DNA of 64,000 nt from JBMHDN01 sp049889355 (GTDB lineage: Bacteria; Pseudomonadota; Alphaproteobacteria; Puniceispirillales; Puniceispirillaceae): positions 1-64,000 of the forward strand of contig JBMHDN010000016.1 of NCBI GenBank assembly GCA_049889355.1, given 5' to 3'. Positions 1 to 8,886 of this stretch are shown one piece after another (position 1 is the first letter of the stretch; each line of letters opens with the position of its first letter). Below the pieces are notes generated by a model. It was not told the DNA's origin. It saw nothing but the letters and a program-made list of their open reading frames with translations, and ran no database searches. The position numbers and the translations under genes are program-made.

Positions 1-1225
1 CAATGCCGGCAATGCCAGGCAAGGTCAGTGTCGCGCCGATGGCTGACAGACCGCCCAGGATGAGGATGATATTGGCCAGCAAGGCGACATTGGCAAAAAT
101 ACCGAACAAGCCATAGGTCGCCACCATAAAGACAGCCACCAGGATGAGCCCAATCACGGCGGCAATCTGGCCAGCGGCAACTGAATCCGCGCCAAGACCA
201 GGGCCGATAGACCGCTCTTCGATTACGATCAGCGGTGCCGGCAAGGCCCCTGCCCGCAAGACAAGCGCTAGATCATTTGATTCCTGAACCGAGAAGCTGC
301 CGGTAATCTGGCCTTGGGTGAAAATCTGCGCTTGAATAGTCGGGGCAGAGACCACCTTGCCATCTAAGATAATCGCAAAAGGACGGCCGATATTCGCACC
401 AGTGGCCTGACCAAATTTGCGGCCACCAGACGCGCTGAGGGTGAAATTCACTGCTGGACGGTTATTCTGGTCAAAACCGGCTGTGGCATTTTCAAGCTCA
501 TCACCTGAGACCACGACCCGCTTTTCAACCACATAAGCCACGCCTTCTTCATCATAGCTCGGCAGCAGGACAGCCCCTGGCGGGGTGCGGCCCTTGGACT
601 GGGCTTCCTGGGCCGTCATCCGCAAATCAACCATTTGGAAGGTCAGGCGTGCCGTCTGGCCAAGAAGCGTTTTAATCCGTTCTGGATCATCCACACCTGG
701 CAGCTGAATCAGCACACGCTCAGCACCTTGCTGTTGGATAACAGGCTCTTTGGTGCCGTCCGGGTCCAGACGCCGGCGGATAATCTCTATCGCCTGCTCT
801 ACCGTGTTCTGGCGCAGCAGCTGATAACCGCCATCACTGAGCGTAATCGTCGTGTTCAGCCCGTCATGGGTGATCTCATATTCAGGCGTATAACCTGCCA
901 GAAGCGCATCACGGCGTGCAATATCCGCGCTATCACGCAAGCTAAATTCCACTGAATTATCGGTATCTGTGAGGTTTCTGAAACGCAGCTTTTCATCGCG
1001 CAGGGATAAGCGGATATCCTCAGATAAGCCGGCCATCCGCTCTTTGACCACAGCGTCCATATCAGCACGCATCAAAAGATGCGATCCACCCTGTAGATCA
1101 AGGCCTAAATTGACAGGCTGAGTTGGCAATATATTCGGCCCGGTGATATTCGGGGCCGCATAAAAGGCACCGGCCAACAAGACCACTACCACCAGAATTT
1201 TTTTCCAACTCTCAAAAACCAACAT
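1..1225 (-). CDS. secD: SecD, protein translocase subunit (3' end cut by window edge)
   Basis: I translated this gene by hand from an ATG at 1225-1223. It reads MLVFESWKKILVVV, an N-terminal membrane helix, then the NLGLDLQGGSHLLMRADMDA region typical of SecD P1. A long periplasmic part follows (IIRRRLDPDGTKEPVIQQQG, then the conserved VVSAPTI stretch). The last part visible is the start of the membrane-embedded RND-like domain (ERSIGPGLGADSV, then hydrophobic helices). About 408 codons are present and the C-terminus lies beyond position 1. SecD works with SecF and YajC in the SecYEG holo-translocon, using the proton-motive force to help release exported proteins. yajC lies just upstream on the same strand, the usual yajC-secD-secF order. 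The family call is secure; the end is not seen. Confidence 0.95.
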   Translation of the reverse strand, partial: MLVFESWKKILVVVVLLAGAFYAAPNITGPNILPTQPVNLGLDLQGGSHLLMRADMDAVVKERMAGLSEDIRLSLRDEKLRFRNLTDTDNSVEFSLRDSADIARRDALLAGYTPEYEITHDGLNTTITLSDGGYQLLRQNTVEQAIEIIRRRLDPDGTKEPVIQQQGAERVLIQLPGVDDPERIKTLLGQTARLTFQMVDLRMTAQEAQSKGRTPPGAVLLPSYDEEGVAYVVEKRVVVSGDELENATAGFDQNNRPAVNFTLSASGGRKFGQATGANIGRPFAIILDGKVVSAPTIQAQIFTQGQITGSFSVQESNDLALVLRAGALPAPLIVIEERSIGPGLGADSVAAGQIAAVIGLILVAVFMVATYGLFGIFANVALLANIILILGGLSAIGATLTLPGIAGI

Positions 1226-1319
1226 CGGATTTTCGCCTGTCTTTCATCATAACGCACTATCAAGTGAAGGCAGAAGCTGTTCAAAGACCAGCCTTTATCT
1301 GCCTTCAGCTCGCTGAGAT

Positions 1320-1742
1320 TTATTTTGCTGCTTTCTTTGAAGCCGCTTTTTTCGCAGGTGCTTTTTTCGCCGCTGCTTTTTTGTCTTTTGAGTCCTTTTT
1401 GTCTTTTTCTGGCAGTGAAGGCACATTGCCATTCTTGTCCAAAACAGACGAAATCATTGTGCGGACAACAGAGACTTTGACATCTTGTGCGATCTCAACT
1501 TCGACTGTTTCCTGGCCATCAACTGCTTTTGATACAGTGCCAGTGATCCCGCCTGCGGTTGTCACCTTATCGCCACGCTTCAGGTTATTCACCATTTGCT
1601 GATGTTCTTTGGCGCGTTTTTGTTGTGGGCGGATTAAGAAGAAATAAAACACCACAAAAATCAAAACGAATGGCAGAAGCTGGGCCAGACCGGCACTCCC
1701 GCCACCAGCGGCAGATTGTGCAAAAGCAGGGCTGATCAACAT
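1320..1742 (-). CDS. yajC: YajC, preprotein translocase accessory subunit with Lys/Ala-rich tail
   Basis: The 140-residue protein has a short N-terminus, one membrane helix (about residues 20-40, LLPFVLIFVVFYFFLIRPQQ) and the family signature RPQQKRAKEHQ followed by a GDKVTTAGGITGTV beta region. This is standard YajC, a small partner of SecDF. The family is usually about 100-110 residues. The surplus is a C-terminal tail from about residue 112 built of Lys/Ala units (KKAAAKKAPAKKAASKKAAK). Closely similar tails occur on TatA and TatB in this window. The gene precedes secD on the same strand with a gap of about 95 bases, so co-transcription is likely. Confidence 0.95.
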   Translation of the reverse strand: MLISPAFAQSAAGGGSAGLAQLLPFVLIFVVFYFFLIRPQQKRAKEHQQMVNNLKRGDKVTTAGGITGTVSKAVDGQETVEVEIAQDVKVSVVRTMISSVLDKNGNVPSLPEKDKKDSKDKKAAAKKAPAKKAASKKAAK

Positions 1743-1985
1743 AACAAGATCTCCTTTAATGAGGGGGATATGAAAGCCGACGATGAGACGCCTGCCCTAT
1801 CCATGAAATAGCTGGGCTGCACTCTACAAGGGATAGCCTCAGACGTCCAATCATTTTGATGGTATGAGAGCTGTGCAAAGCCGCTTGAAATTGGCTTGTC
1901 TTGCTTTGTGAGACGCATGGGGTATGCTCAGAGCGCAAGCAGGCATGAAGATGCATATAGACGGCAAAAAAAGGGTAGTAGGGTG

Positions 1986-2855
1986 ATGTCAGAGGATAAG
2001 ACAGCAATGTCAAAAGAGATGTCTGATCTGTTGGTGCGGATGGCCAGTGCCTTAGAGCGTATGGCCCCTGAAAATAAGCGCCCTGAGCGGCTGGATGAGG
2101 CAGAAGGCTATATCTGGCAGGCTGATTTGCGCCGGCTGACCCCGGTGGCCCAGATTCAACGCCTGCCACTTTCTGTATTGCAAGGGATAGACCAGCAAAA
2201 ACAGCTGCTGCTGGATAATAGCCGCGCTTTTGCCAAAGGTTTTATGGCGAATAATGCGCTGTTATGGGGCGCGCGCGGAACCGGTAAATCATCTTTGCTA
2301 AAAGCAGTGCATGGGCAGGTCTTAGATGACGGGCTGGATTGCGCGATTGTCGAGATTCAACGTGAAGATTTATCTGATTTGCCGCTGATCATGGACTGGC
2401 TGCGCAATGTGGATAGGCGCTTTATCTTATTTTGTGATGATCTGGCCTTTGAAGAGGCCGATTCAAGCTATAAGACGCTGAAAGCAGTATTAGAAGGCGG
2501 GCTGGCAGGCCGGCCGAAAAATATCGTCTTTTATGCCACCTCAAACAGGCGCCATCTGATGCCACGCCAGATGATCGAAAATGAACGCGGTTCGGCCATT
2601 AACCCGTCTGAATCTGCAGAAGAGAAAATCTCGCTCTCTGATCGCTTTGGCCTGTGGATTGGGTTTCATGCCGCCGATCAGGATAGTTACCTGGCGATGA
2701 TTGACCATTATATCGGCTATTATCAGCTGCCAACCAGCTTTGAAGCGCAACGTGGGGCGGCACTCGCCTGGGCCATGGGACGTGGTAACCGCTCTGGCCG
2801 GACTGCCCACCATTTCATTTTAGATTTAGCTGGCAAATTGGGGATCACGCTCTGA
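1986..2855 (+). CDS. DUF815-family AAA+ ATPase
   Basis: The 289-residue protein has a Walker A motif GARGTGKS (residues 95-102), a Walker-B-like segment FILFCDDLAFE and the conserved FYATSNRRHL sensor region. These mark the DUF815 family of predicted single-domain AAA+ ATPases, whose cellular role is not established. The open frame extends 30 codons upstream, but I chose the ATG at 1986 because it starts a typical acidic N-terminus (MSEDKTAMSK) and follows a purine-rich GGGTAGTAGGG stretch. It is transcribed divergently from yajC and converges on the LysM/M23 gene. DUF815 genes are commonly found near secDF/yajC in Alphaproteobacteria, which fits. Confidence 0.85.
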   Translation: MSEDKTAMSKEMSDLLVRMASALERMAPENKRPERLDEAEGYIWQADLRRLTPVAQIQRLPLSVLQGIDQQKQLLLDNSRAFAKGFMANNALLWGARGTGKSSLLKAVHGQVLDDGLDCAIVEIQREDLSDLPLIMDWLRNVDRRFILFCDDLAFEEADSSYKTLKAVLEGGLAGRPKNIVFYATSNRRHLMPRQMIENERGSAINPSESAEEKISLSDRFGLWIGFHAADQDSYLAMIDHYIGYYQLPTSFEAQRGAALAWAMGRGNRSGRTAHHFILDLAGKLGITL

Positions 2856-2869
2856 CAAAGAGCTGATAT

Positions 2870-2887
2870 CCGGTTAAGATGAGCCGG
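2870..2887 (+). terminator. Weak hairpin between convergent genes
   Basis: CCGGTT and AGCCGG can pair as a 6 bp stem with one G-T pair around a 6-base loop, followed only by TTTA. It lies in the 33-base gap between the stop of the DUF815 gene and that of the LysM/M23 gene. It could help end transcription, but without a real T-run the call is weak. Confidence 0.25.
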
Positions 2888-2888
2888 T

Positions 2889-3947
2889 TTATGAGCCGAT
2901 AATGCTGCGCGGGTCTATTGGTGTGCGCCCTTTTCTGACCTCAAAATGCAGCATAGGCTGGCTGGCACTACCAGTTTGGCCAACTGCGCCAATACGGGCC
3001 GCCCGGCTGAGCACATCACCTTCAGCAACAGAAGCGGAGGCGAGATGGGCATAAGCGCTGATATAGCCGCCATCATGTTTCACCAGCACCAGCGTGCCAA
3101 AACCACGCAAGCCCTCGCCGACATAAGCGACGGTGCCAGGGGCAATGACGCTGACCGGCGTGCCGGCCGCGGCCAGAATATCAATCCCATCATTATGCAC
3201 ACCGCGAGCGGCAGGGCCAAATTCGTTTGAGACCTGACCTTCAACTGGCCAGCTAAAGGCTGAATTACTGGTGAGTTTAGGAGCAACAAAATTCTTGCGC
3301 GGGGCTGATGGTTTGCCAGCCTGGCTAAGAGACGCATTGGCCGTGTTATTAGTTTGCTGGTTTTGTGTCTGTTGATTTTGTGTCTCAGCTAGCCTTTCAG
3401 CAGGTTTCACGGCACCGGCATTGCGCGGCATCGCGGCATCCAGAATGGTGAAATCATGGCTGGCCGGAATATTAAGGCGCTGGCCTTGGACCAATTCATA
3501 AGGAGCTGACAGGCCATTTAGCTCAGCCAGCTGATATTGGCTGACCGCATAACGCTGGGCAATCGAAAACAGGCTGTCGCCAAGCTGAACTTCGTGAAAA
3601 CGTGCGGGCTCTATGCGCAAAGTCTGGCCGGCGCTTAACGCAAAAGGCGGCTGGAGATCATTGAGGCGGATGAGATAATCAGGGCTCACCCCATAGATGG
3701 TAGCAATCGCATAGATGGTCTCACCTTGTGAGACTGTGATCTGGCGCGATACAGGAATGGTGCGTGTATTGACGCGAAGCGGGGCATTAACCACCGGGGC
3801 GGGTGTCTCGCGGGTGAGTGAGAGATCTGGCAAGGATAAGGATGGGACGTCAATGGAAGACAGGCGTTCGGAGGCAGATTCGCAGGCTGATAAAAGACCT
3901 AAACACGCTATCAAAGCCAAAAGACGCAAAGAATTTAACATGCCCAT
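2889..3947 (-). CDS. LysM/M23 lipoprotein, NlpD/DipM-like murein hydrolase activator
   Basis: The 352-residue protein begins with a lipoprotein signal (hydrophobic stretch, lipobox LLSAC), so it is probably anchored in a membrane facing the periplasm. Two LysM domains follow (about 69-112 and 115-160), then a polar Gln/Asn linker and a C-terminal M23 (LytM) domain (about 235-350). The LytM centre reads HNDGID, AYAHL and MLHFEVR. The first His of the usual HxH pair is Met and the HxxxD spacing is altered, so it is probably an amidase activator rather than an active endopeptidase. It follows surE-pcm on the same strand, the same order as surE-pcm-nlpD in enterobacteria. Role inferred from family and context. 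Confidence 0.85.
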   Translation of the reverse strand: MGMLNSLRLLALIACLGLLSACESASERLSSIDVPSLSLPDLSLTRETPAPVVNAPLRVNTRTIPVSRQITVSQGETIYAIATIYGVSPDYLIRLNDLQPPFALSAGQTLRIEPARFHEVQLGDSLFSIAQRYAVSQYQLAELNGLSAPYELVQGQRLNIPASHDFTILDAAMPRNAGAVKPAERLAETQNQQTQNQQTNNTANASLSQAGKPSAPRKNFVAPKLTSNSAFSWPVEGQVSNEFGPAARGVHNDGIDILAAAGTPVSVIAPGTVAYVGEGLRGFGTLVLVKHDGGYISAYAHLASASVAEGDVLSRAARIGAVGQTGSASQPMLHFEVRKGRTPIDPRSIIGS

Positions 3948-3978
3948 TTTTCCAATTTTATTGCTGGCGCATAGAATG

Positions 3979-4641
3979 TTAGTCTAGCACACCGTCAAGC
4001 ATAGGTACAAAACGTACATCCATCAGGCTTTCTTGTTCAAGACCTGCCTCTGTCTTTTTTACACGAACCAGCTGTTCCTGGCCAGATAGGCCGACCGGGG
4101 CCACCAATATGCCTTCTGGTTTTAACTGGCCAAGCAGATGATCAGAAAGGGCAGACATCCGGCAGGTCACAATAATGCGATCATAAGGCGCGGCTTCTGG
4201 CCAGCCTTTCTGGCCGTCCCCACAGCGGCAAGTGATGTTGGTGAGTTGCAACCGGCGAAACAGATTTTCAGCTTCAACCAGCAATGGGCGCAAACGTTCA
4301 ATCGAATAAACACGGCGCACCAGATGAGAGAGCACCGCCGCCTGATAGCCACTGCCTGTGCCAATTTCCAACACGCGGTGGGTTTTGTTCAACGCCAGCG
4401 CCTCTGTCATGCGGGCCACCACATAAGGTTGGCTGATGGTCTGGCCACCCGCTATTGGCAGTGAGGCATTTTCATAGGCATGCGCTTTGAGCGCATCGGG
4501 CAGAAAATCTTCGCGCGGGACCTTTTCTAAAGCAGATAAAACCTGAGGTGAGCGGATAGCCAAACCACGCAACTGCATGATCAGACGGGCTTTTTGTGCC
4601 AGATAAGGATCGCCGCTCACAGCAGGGTCAAACGCAGACAT
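3979..4641 (-). CDS. pcm: Protein-L-isoaspartate O-methyltransferase
   Basis: The 220-residue protein carries the SAM-binding motif VLEIGTGSGYQAAVLSHL and the family segment YENASLPIAGGQTISQPYVVA, both diagnostic of PCMT. It methylates L-isoaspartyl residues in damaged proteins so they can revert to normal aspartate, and acts in the cytosol. The start lies only 6 bases after the stop of surE, so the two are translationally close and very likely in one operon. A second, more divergent member occurs at 24077-24739. Confidence 0.95.
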   Translation of the reverse strand: MSAFDPAVSGDPYLAQKARLIMQLRGLAIRSPQVLSALEKVPREDFLPDALKAHAYENASLPIAGGQTISQPYVVARMTEALALNKTHRVLEIGTGSGYQAAVLSHLVRRVYSIERLRPLLVEAENLFRRLQLTNITCRCGDGQKGWPEAAPYDRIIVTCRMSALSDHLLGQLKPEGILVAPVGLSGQEQLVRVKKTEAGLEQESLMDVRFVPMLDGVLD

Positions 4642-4647
4642 CAGGGC

Positions 4648-5418
4648 CTAACTATTCTGTTCAGTGGCTTTGAGGTCAAAATCAATATGCGGCAATCTGG
4701 CCAGCTGGGCCTTGTCTGTGGCATTCAGCCCTATCGGGGTGATGGTCACATAGCCTTTTCTGAGCCAATCACGATCACTGGCCGGATCTGTATCTGGGCG
4801 CATCACCAACGGGCCAATCCGGTAATGATGGGGGGTATCGGTTTCTAAAATCTCATCAGAGACTTTATGATGATCCAGATCAGCTGGGCGAATGCCTTTG
4901 AGCTTGCCTGTCTTGGCTGAAGGGAAGTTCACATTGAGCAAGCTTCTGGGGTCTGGCAGATTTTGCAGGCAATAAGCCAGTACCTCACCGCCGCAGGCTT
5001 CAGCTGGACCAAAATCAGCCTCGACACGCCCGCCATGCTGGCTGAAGGCAATCGATGGGATGCCATAAATAGCCGCTTCACGGGCCACACCAATGGTCCC
5101 TGAATAGCCCACATCATCCGCCGCATTCATCCCATGATTAATGCCAGAGAGCACCAAATCAGGCCGATCGCCAGTTTCATAGAGCAGATTCAAGGCCAGC
5201 ATCACACAATCTGCTGGCGAACCTGAGCAGGCATAATGGTTGGCATCTATTTTAGCGAGGTGTAAATCACGTGTCAGGGTGATAGACTGGCCGGCCCCTG
5301 AGCGGTTATCCATCGGGGCAACCACCATCACATCATTGCTGATCTGGCGGGCCATTTTTTCCAAGACAGACAGGCCATAGGCATCAATACCATCATCATT
5401 GCTGATCAAAATGCGCAT
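4648..5418 (-). CDS. surE: 5'/3'-nucleotidase SurE
   Basis: The protein (256 residues) begins MRILISNDDGIDAYG, the metal-binding N-terminus of SurE, and keeps the GTPADCV-type segment (here GSPADCVMLAL) and SGINHGMN. SurE is a metal-dependent nucleoside monophosphate phosphatase. The open frame continues 7 codons upstream (MSEKRHI), but the ATG at 5418 matches the family start and has an AAGAGG ribosome-binding site 7 bases before it. It sits between serS and pcm, all on the same strand. Confidence 0.95.
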   Translation of the reverse strand: MRILISNDDGIDAYGLSVLEKMARQISNDVMVVAPMDNRSGAGQSITLTRDLHLAKIDANHYACSGSPADCVMLALNLLYETGDRPDLVLSGINHGMNAADDVGYSGTIGVAREAAIYGIPSIAFSQHGGRVEADFGPAEACGGEVLAYCLQNLPDPRSLLNVNFPSAKTGKLKGIRPADLDHHKVSDEILETDTPHHYRIGPLVMRPDTDPASDRDWLRKGYVTITPIGLNATDKAQLARLPHIDFDLKATEQNS

Positions 5419-5459
5419 GATATGCCTCTTTTCGCTCAAGCTGGTTAGGATGTGGCAGC

Positions 5460-6746
5460 CTATTCAGCAGGTATCAACCGGTCTGTTCCCATATAGCTGT
5501 GCAATACCTCTGGCAACAAAACAGAACCATCTGCCTGCTGGCCATTTTCTAACACCGCGATCATACAGCGGCCAACTGCCAGGGCAGAGCCATTAAGGGT
5601 ATGAACCCATTGTGTTTCTTTTTCACCAGATTTGCGGGTGCGTGCACGCATCCGGCGAGCCTGGAACGGGCCACAATTTGAACAAGATGAAATCTCGCGA
5701 TACTGCCCCTCACCGTCATTCTGGCCAGGCAGCCAGACTTCGAGATCATAGGTCATCTGAGCTGAAAAGCCGGTATCACCTGAACAGAGCTTCATCACAC
5801 GGTAGGCCAGACCGAGGCGTTGCAAAATGCTTTCCGCCACTGAGGTCATGCGCTCAAGCTCAGCCATAGACTGGTCAGGGGCCACCACAGAGACCAATTC
5901 AACCTTGGAGAATTGATGCTGGCGGATCATCCCGCGTGTATCGCGCCCAGCTGAGCCAGCCTCAGCACGGAAACACGGGGTATAGGCTGTCATCCGCAAC
6001 GGCAAATCAGCCATATCGACAATCTCGTCAGCCACAATATTGGTCAGCGGCACTTCTGAGGTCGGGATCAGCCATCTGTCATCTGTCGTGTGAAACAAAT
6101 CTTCTTCAAATTTCGGCAGCTGGCCTGTGCCCATCATGGTCTGGGTGCGCACCAGCGCAGGCGGCAACATTTCAGTATAGCCATATTCGGATGTATGCAC
6201 ATCCAGCATAAAGGCCGCCAAAGCCCGTTCAAGACGTGCCATCTGGCCACGCAGCAACACAAAACGGGCACCGCTGAGTTTGGCAGCGGTTGAAAAATCC
6301 ATCAGGCCGAGTGCTTCGCCAATCGCCACATGATCACGCGGGGTGAAATCAAAGCTCGGCTTGTCGCCCCAGCTGCGGATCAGCGCGTTATCTTCTTCAT
6401 CTGCGCCATCCGGGACAGAGGCATCCATGATATTGGGCAGCGACATCAGCTGGCTGTTCAACTGGCCTGCCAATTCTGCCTCTTCTGCTTCCCAAGCTGG
6501 CATTTGCTCTTTGATGGCAGCCACTTCAGCGAGCAAATCAGTGGCATCACCGCCTTGTGCTTTGATCTGGCCCACCTGTTTTGAGGCGTCATTGCGGCGT
6601 GATTGCGCATCTTGAATCTGTGTCTGGAGCGCACGTCTTTTTTCATCTAGTGCCAGGATTTCAGCCGAATAGCTGGCCAGACCACGCCGGGCCATCGCCT
6701 CATCAAAAGCCTCAGGGTTTTCTCTGATAAATCGGATATCATGCAT
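5460..6746 (-). CDS. serS: Seryl-tRNA synthetase
   Basis: The 428-residue protein has the N-terminal coiled-coil arm (about residues 30-100, rich in Ala, Gln and charged residues) and the class II catalytic core. Motif 2 is visible as FRAEAGSAGRDTRGMIRQHQF, and the ATP-binding and motif 3 region as EISSCSNCGPFQARR ... LNGSALAVGR. It charges tRNA-Ser with serine. Length matches the family (about 420-430). The gene lies between tatC and surE with short gaps, the usual alphaproteobacterial order. Confidence 0.97.
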   Translation of the reverse strand: MHDIRFIRENPEAFDEAMARRGLASYSAEILALDEKRRALQTQIQDAQSRRNDASKQVGQIKAQGGDATDLLAEVAAIKEQMPAWEAEEAELAGQLNSQLMSLPNIMDASVPDGADEEDNALIRSWGDKPSFDFTPRDHVAIGEALGLMDFSTAAKLSGARFVLLRGQMARLERALAAFMLDVHTSEYGYTEMLPPALVRTQTMMGTGQLPKFEEDLFHTTDDRWLIPTSEVPLTNIVADEIVDMADLPLRMTAYTPCFRAEAGSAGRDTRGMIRQHQFSKVELVSVVAPDQSMAELERMTSVAESILQRLGLAYRVMKLCSGDTGFSAQMTYDLEVWLPGQNDGEGQYREISSCSNCGPFQARRMRARTRKSGEKETQWVHTLNGSALAVGRCMIAVLENGQQADGSVLLPEVLHSYMGTDRLIPAE

Positions 6747-6810
6747 GTTTGCGTGTCCAGCTCTGTCTTAAAATGCGTGTGCTCATCAGCAAGAGAAAGG
6801 TGAGGCCATC

Positions 6811-7638
6811 TTATTCAGATGGCGCTTCGCCTTCTTCATCCCAGCCAGATGATTGGCGGTTTTTATAGATGACACGGGCCAATAAAATGGAAATTTCGTA
6901 GAGGATAATCACCGGTACCGCCAGCATCACCTGAGAGATCACATCAGGCGGAGTGAGAATAGCAGCAGCGATAAAGGCAATCAAAATCGCATATTTGCGC
7001 TGTTTAGCAAGGCCATCTGGTGTCAGTATGCCAGCACGGACCAGCAAGAGCAGAATAACCGGCAGCTCAAAGGACAGGCCAAAAGCAAACATCAGCCGCA
7101 TCACTAGGCTCAGATATTCACTGATGCGCGGTTCTACCTCAATCGGCAAAGCCCCCTCACCGCCTGAAATCTCAAAGGATAAGAAGAAATCCCAAGCCAG
7201 CGGGATCACCAGATAATAGACCATCGCCGCACCAAGCGCGAAAAGCACAGGGGTGGCCAGCAAAAACGGAAAGACGGCATTTTGCTCATTGCGATAGAGC
7301 CCAGGTGCAACAAACCGCCAGATCTGAAGCAGGATAAATGGAAAGGTCACACAAATGGAGATGAAAAACGCCACTTTAACTTGGGTGAAAAACCCTTCAT
7401 GCAGGCCGGTAAAAATCATCCGCCCACCACGCTCGGCCAGAATTTCTGCCAGCGGGGCCTGAAGCCAGAAATACACAAAATCGGCCATGTTGAACGTCCC
7501 GCTCCCGAAAGGGCGGATAAAACAGGCCATGAAAATCACAACAAAGGCAAGCAGGACAATCCCGAGGCGATTACGCAGCTCGGTCAAATGATCCAATAAG
7601 GACATGGTCCCCATTTCTTTATCATCGGTGGTACTCAT
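6811..7638 (-). CDS. tatC: TatC, twin-arginine translocase receptor subunit
   Basis: The protein (275 residues) starts MSTTDDKEMGTMSLLDHLTELRNRL, containing the TatC hallmark (LLDHLTELRNRL), and has six predicted membrane helices with the conserved FQVKVAFF-type and RFVAPGLY segments. TatC recognises twin-arginine signal peptides in the inner membrane. The ATG at 7638 begins one base after the tatB stop and has an AAGAG site 8 bases upstream. A GTG at 7647 would also be possible but has no spacing for a ribosome-binding site. It is the last gene of tatABC. Confidence 0.95.
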   Translation of the reverse strand: MSTTDDKEMGTMSLLDHLTELRNRLGIVLLAFVVIFMACFIRPFGSGTFNMADFVYFWLQAPLAEILAERGGRMIFTGLHEGFFTQVKVAFFISICVTFPFILLQIWRFVAPGLYRNEQNAVFPFLLATPVLFALGAAMVYYLVIPLAWDFFLSFEISGGEGALPIEVEPRISEYLSLVMRLMFAFGLSFELPVILLLLVRAGILTPDGLAKQRKYAILIAFIAAAILTPPDVISQVMLAVPVIILYEISILLARVIYKNRQSSGWDEEGEAPSE

Positions 7639-7639
7639 C

Positions 7640-8221
7640 TCAAGCACTCTTTACTGATTTTGACGCGGCTTTTTTGGCTGGCGTTTTTTGAGAAGCTGGC
7701 TTTTTAGCGGCTTTTTTGGCTGTTGTTTTTTTAGCCGCTTTTTTGGCAGCTTTTTTGGCCGCTTTTTTGGCCGCTTTTGGGGCTGTATCTGCTTCGGCCG
7801 CTGGTTTCATCCAACTGGCATCTTTATATTGGCTATCATCCCAAGCCGGCCCTTTATCATCTGTACGACCTTTTTTATCAGCATCATCCAGATCAGCCTT
7901 TAAGCCATCTTTCACAGAATCAATCTCGCCTTTGATGGAATTGCCCAGTGATTTCAGATCAGCTGTGTCATCCTTGTCGACAATTTTGGCCATATCAGAC
8001 AGATTGCCAGATTTGGCATCAGTCACCATGGATTTAATACCCTGCAGCTCTTCATCAGCGGCCAGATCTTCAAAGCTGGATGTGACTTCACGGGCCATCT
8101 CACGTGCTTTTTTCGTGAAGCTTTGGAAACCGCGCAACACTTTAGGCATATCTTTCGGCCCAACAACCATGACCAGCACAAAGCCGACCAACATCATTTC
8201 CTGCCAGCCAAAGTCAAACAT
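7640..8221 (-). CDS. tatB: TatB with long Lys/Ala tail
   Basis: The 193-residue protein begins MFDFGWQEMMLVGFVLVMVVGP, the TatB membrane anchor with its Pro-containing hinge (GPKDMPKVLRGF), then an amphipathic helix and an acidic middle part. TatB forms the substrate-receptor complex with TatC. The C-terminus from about residue 150 is almost only Lys, Ala and Thr (AAKKAAKKAAKKAAKKTTAK), a histone-H1-like tail similar to those on TatA and YajC here. Membership of tatABC is clear from neighbours on both sides. Confidence 0.95.
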   Translation of the reverse strand: MFDFGWQEMMLVGFVLVMVVGPKDMPKVLRGFQSFTKKAREMAREVTSSFEDLAADEELQGIKSMVTDAKSGNLSDMAKIVDKDDTADLKSLGNSIKGEIDSVKDGLKADLDDADKKGRTDDKGPAWDDSQYKDASWMKPAAEADTAPKAAKKAAKKAAKKAAKKTTAKKAAKKPASQKTPAKKAASKSVKSA

Positions 8222-8327
8222 GTTTCACATCCAGTCCTACAAATAAAAAGACAAGTTGGACGCAGGTGATGTGCAGATAAAGCCTCAGCACATTACCGCA
8301 TTTACTCGAAAAACGCCTTATGGGTAA

Positions 8328-8654
8328 TTAGGCTTTTTTCGCAGCTTTCTTCTTAGCAGACGCTTTTTTAGCTGTTGCTTTTTTAGCAGCGGTTTTCTTT
8401 GCGGCTGTCTTTTTTGAAGCCGCTTTTTTGGCAGCCTTTTTCTTTGGTGCAGCTGCTGGTGCTTCTTCTTCGGCTTCGATCAGTTCTGCCTCGTCTGCGT
8501 CGGCTTCTGCTTCATCGCCTTTTACGCCCTGACGGAAGTTCCGCAGGCCTTTGCCGAAATCACCCATGATGCCGGAAATTTTTCCCGGTCTGGCAAACAA
8601 AATAACAACGATCGCCAGAACAATAATCCAATGCCAGATGCTTGTAAAACCCAT
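8328..8654 (-). CDS. tatA: TatA, pore-forming Tat subunit with Lys/Ala tail
   Basis: The 108-residue protein begins MGFTSIWHWIIVLAIVVILF, the single membrane helix, then the conserved FGKGLRNFRQGV amphipathic helix of TatA/E. An acidic stretch follows (EAEADADEAELIEAEEE), then about 35 residues of Lys/Ala repeats to the end. TatA oligomerises to form the Tat passage for folded proteins. It is first in tatABC, 106 bases ahead of tatB. The acidic block next to the basic tail could pair electrostatically; that is speculation. Confidence 0.95.
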   Translation of the reverse strand: MGFTSIWHWIIVLAIVVILFARPGKISGIMGDFGKGLRNFRQGVKGDEAEADADEAELIEAEEEAPAAAPKKKAAKKAASKKTAAKKTAAKKATAKKASAKKKAAKKA

Positions 8655-8796
8655 TGGTTTCCCCTTCGTAATTCTCTTTAAGCCGGCATATAGACCAGCT
8701 TATCAGAACTATAGAGTTTGCAGGCAATCTGGGCAATCATTTTCAACGCAATTTAATTGCATTTGCGCCTGATGGGTCGCACAAGGACAAAAAATC

Positions 8797-8832
8797 AAAA
8801 AAAATAGGCTGAATGGGCACAGCATATGTCCC
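8797..8832 (-). terminator. Possible terminator after the ABC ATPase gene
   Basis: On the minus strand GGGACA and TGTGCCC can form a 6 bp stem with a one-base bulge. A run of eight T follows about ten bases later. It lies in the 232-base space between the ABC ATPase stop and tatA. The distance between stem and T-run makes the call weak. I saw nothing else certain in this space; it may also hold the tatA promoter. Confidence 0.25.
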
Positions 8833-8886
8833 GCGCTAGGCCCCAATCCTTTTGCTGATGGACTAGTCAAGCCTGCGCTCAGCTGT

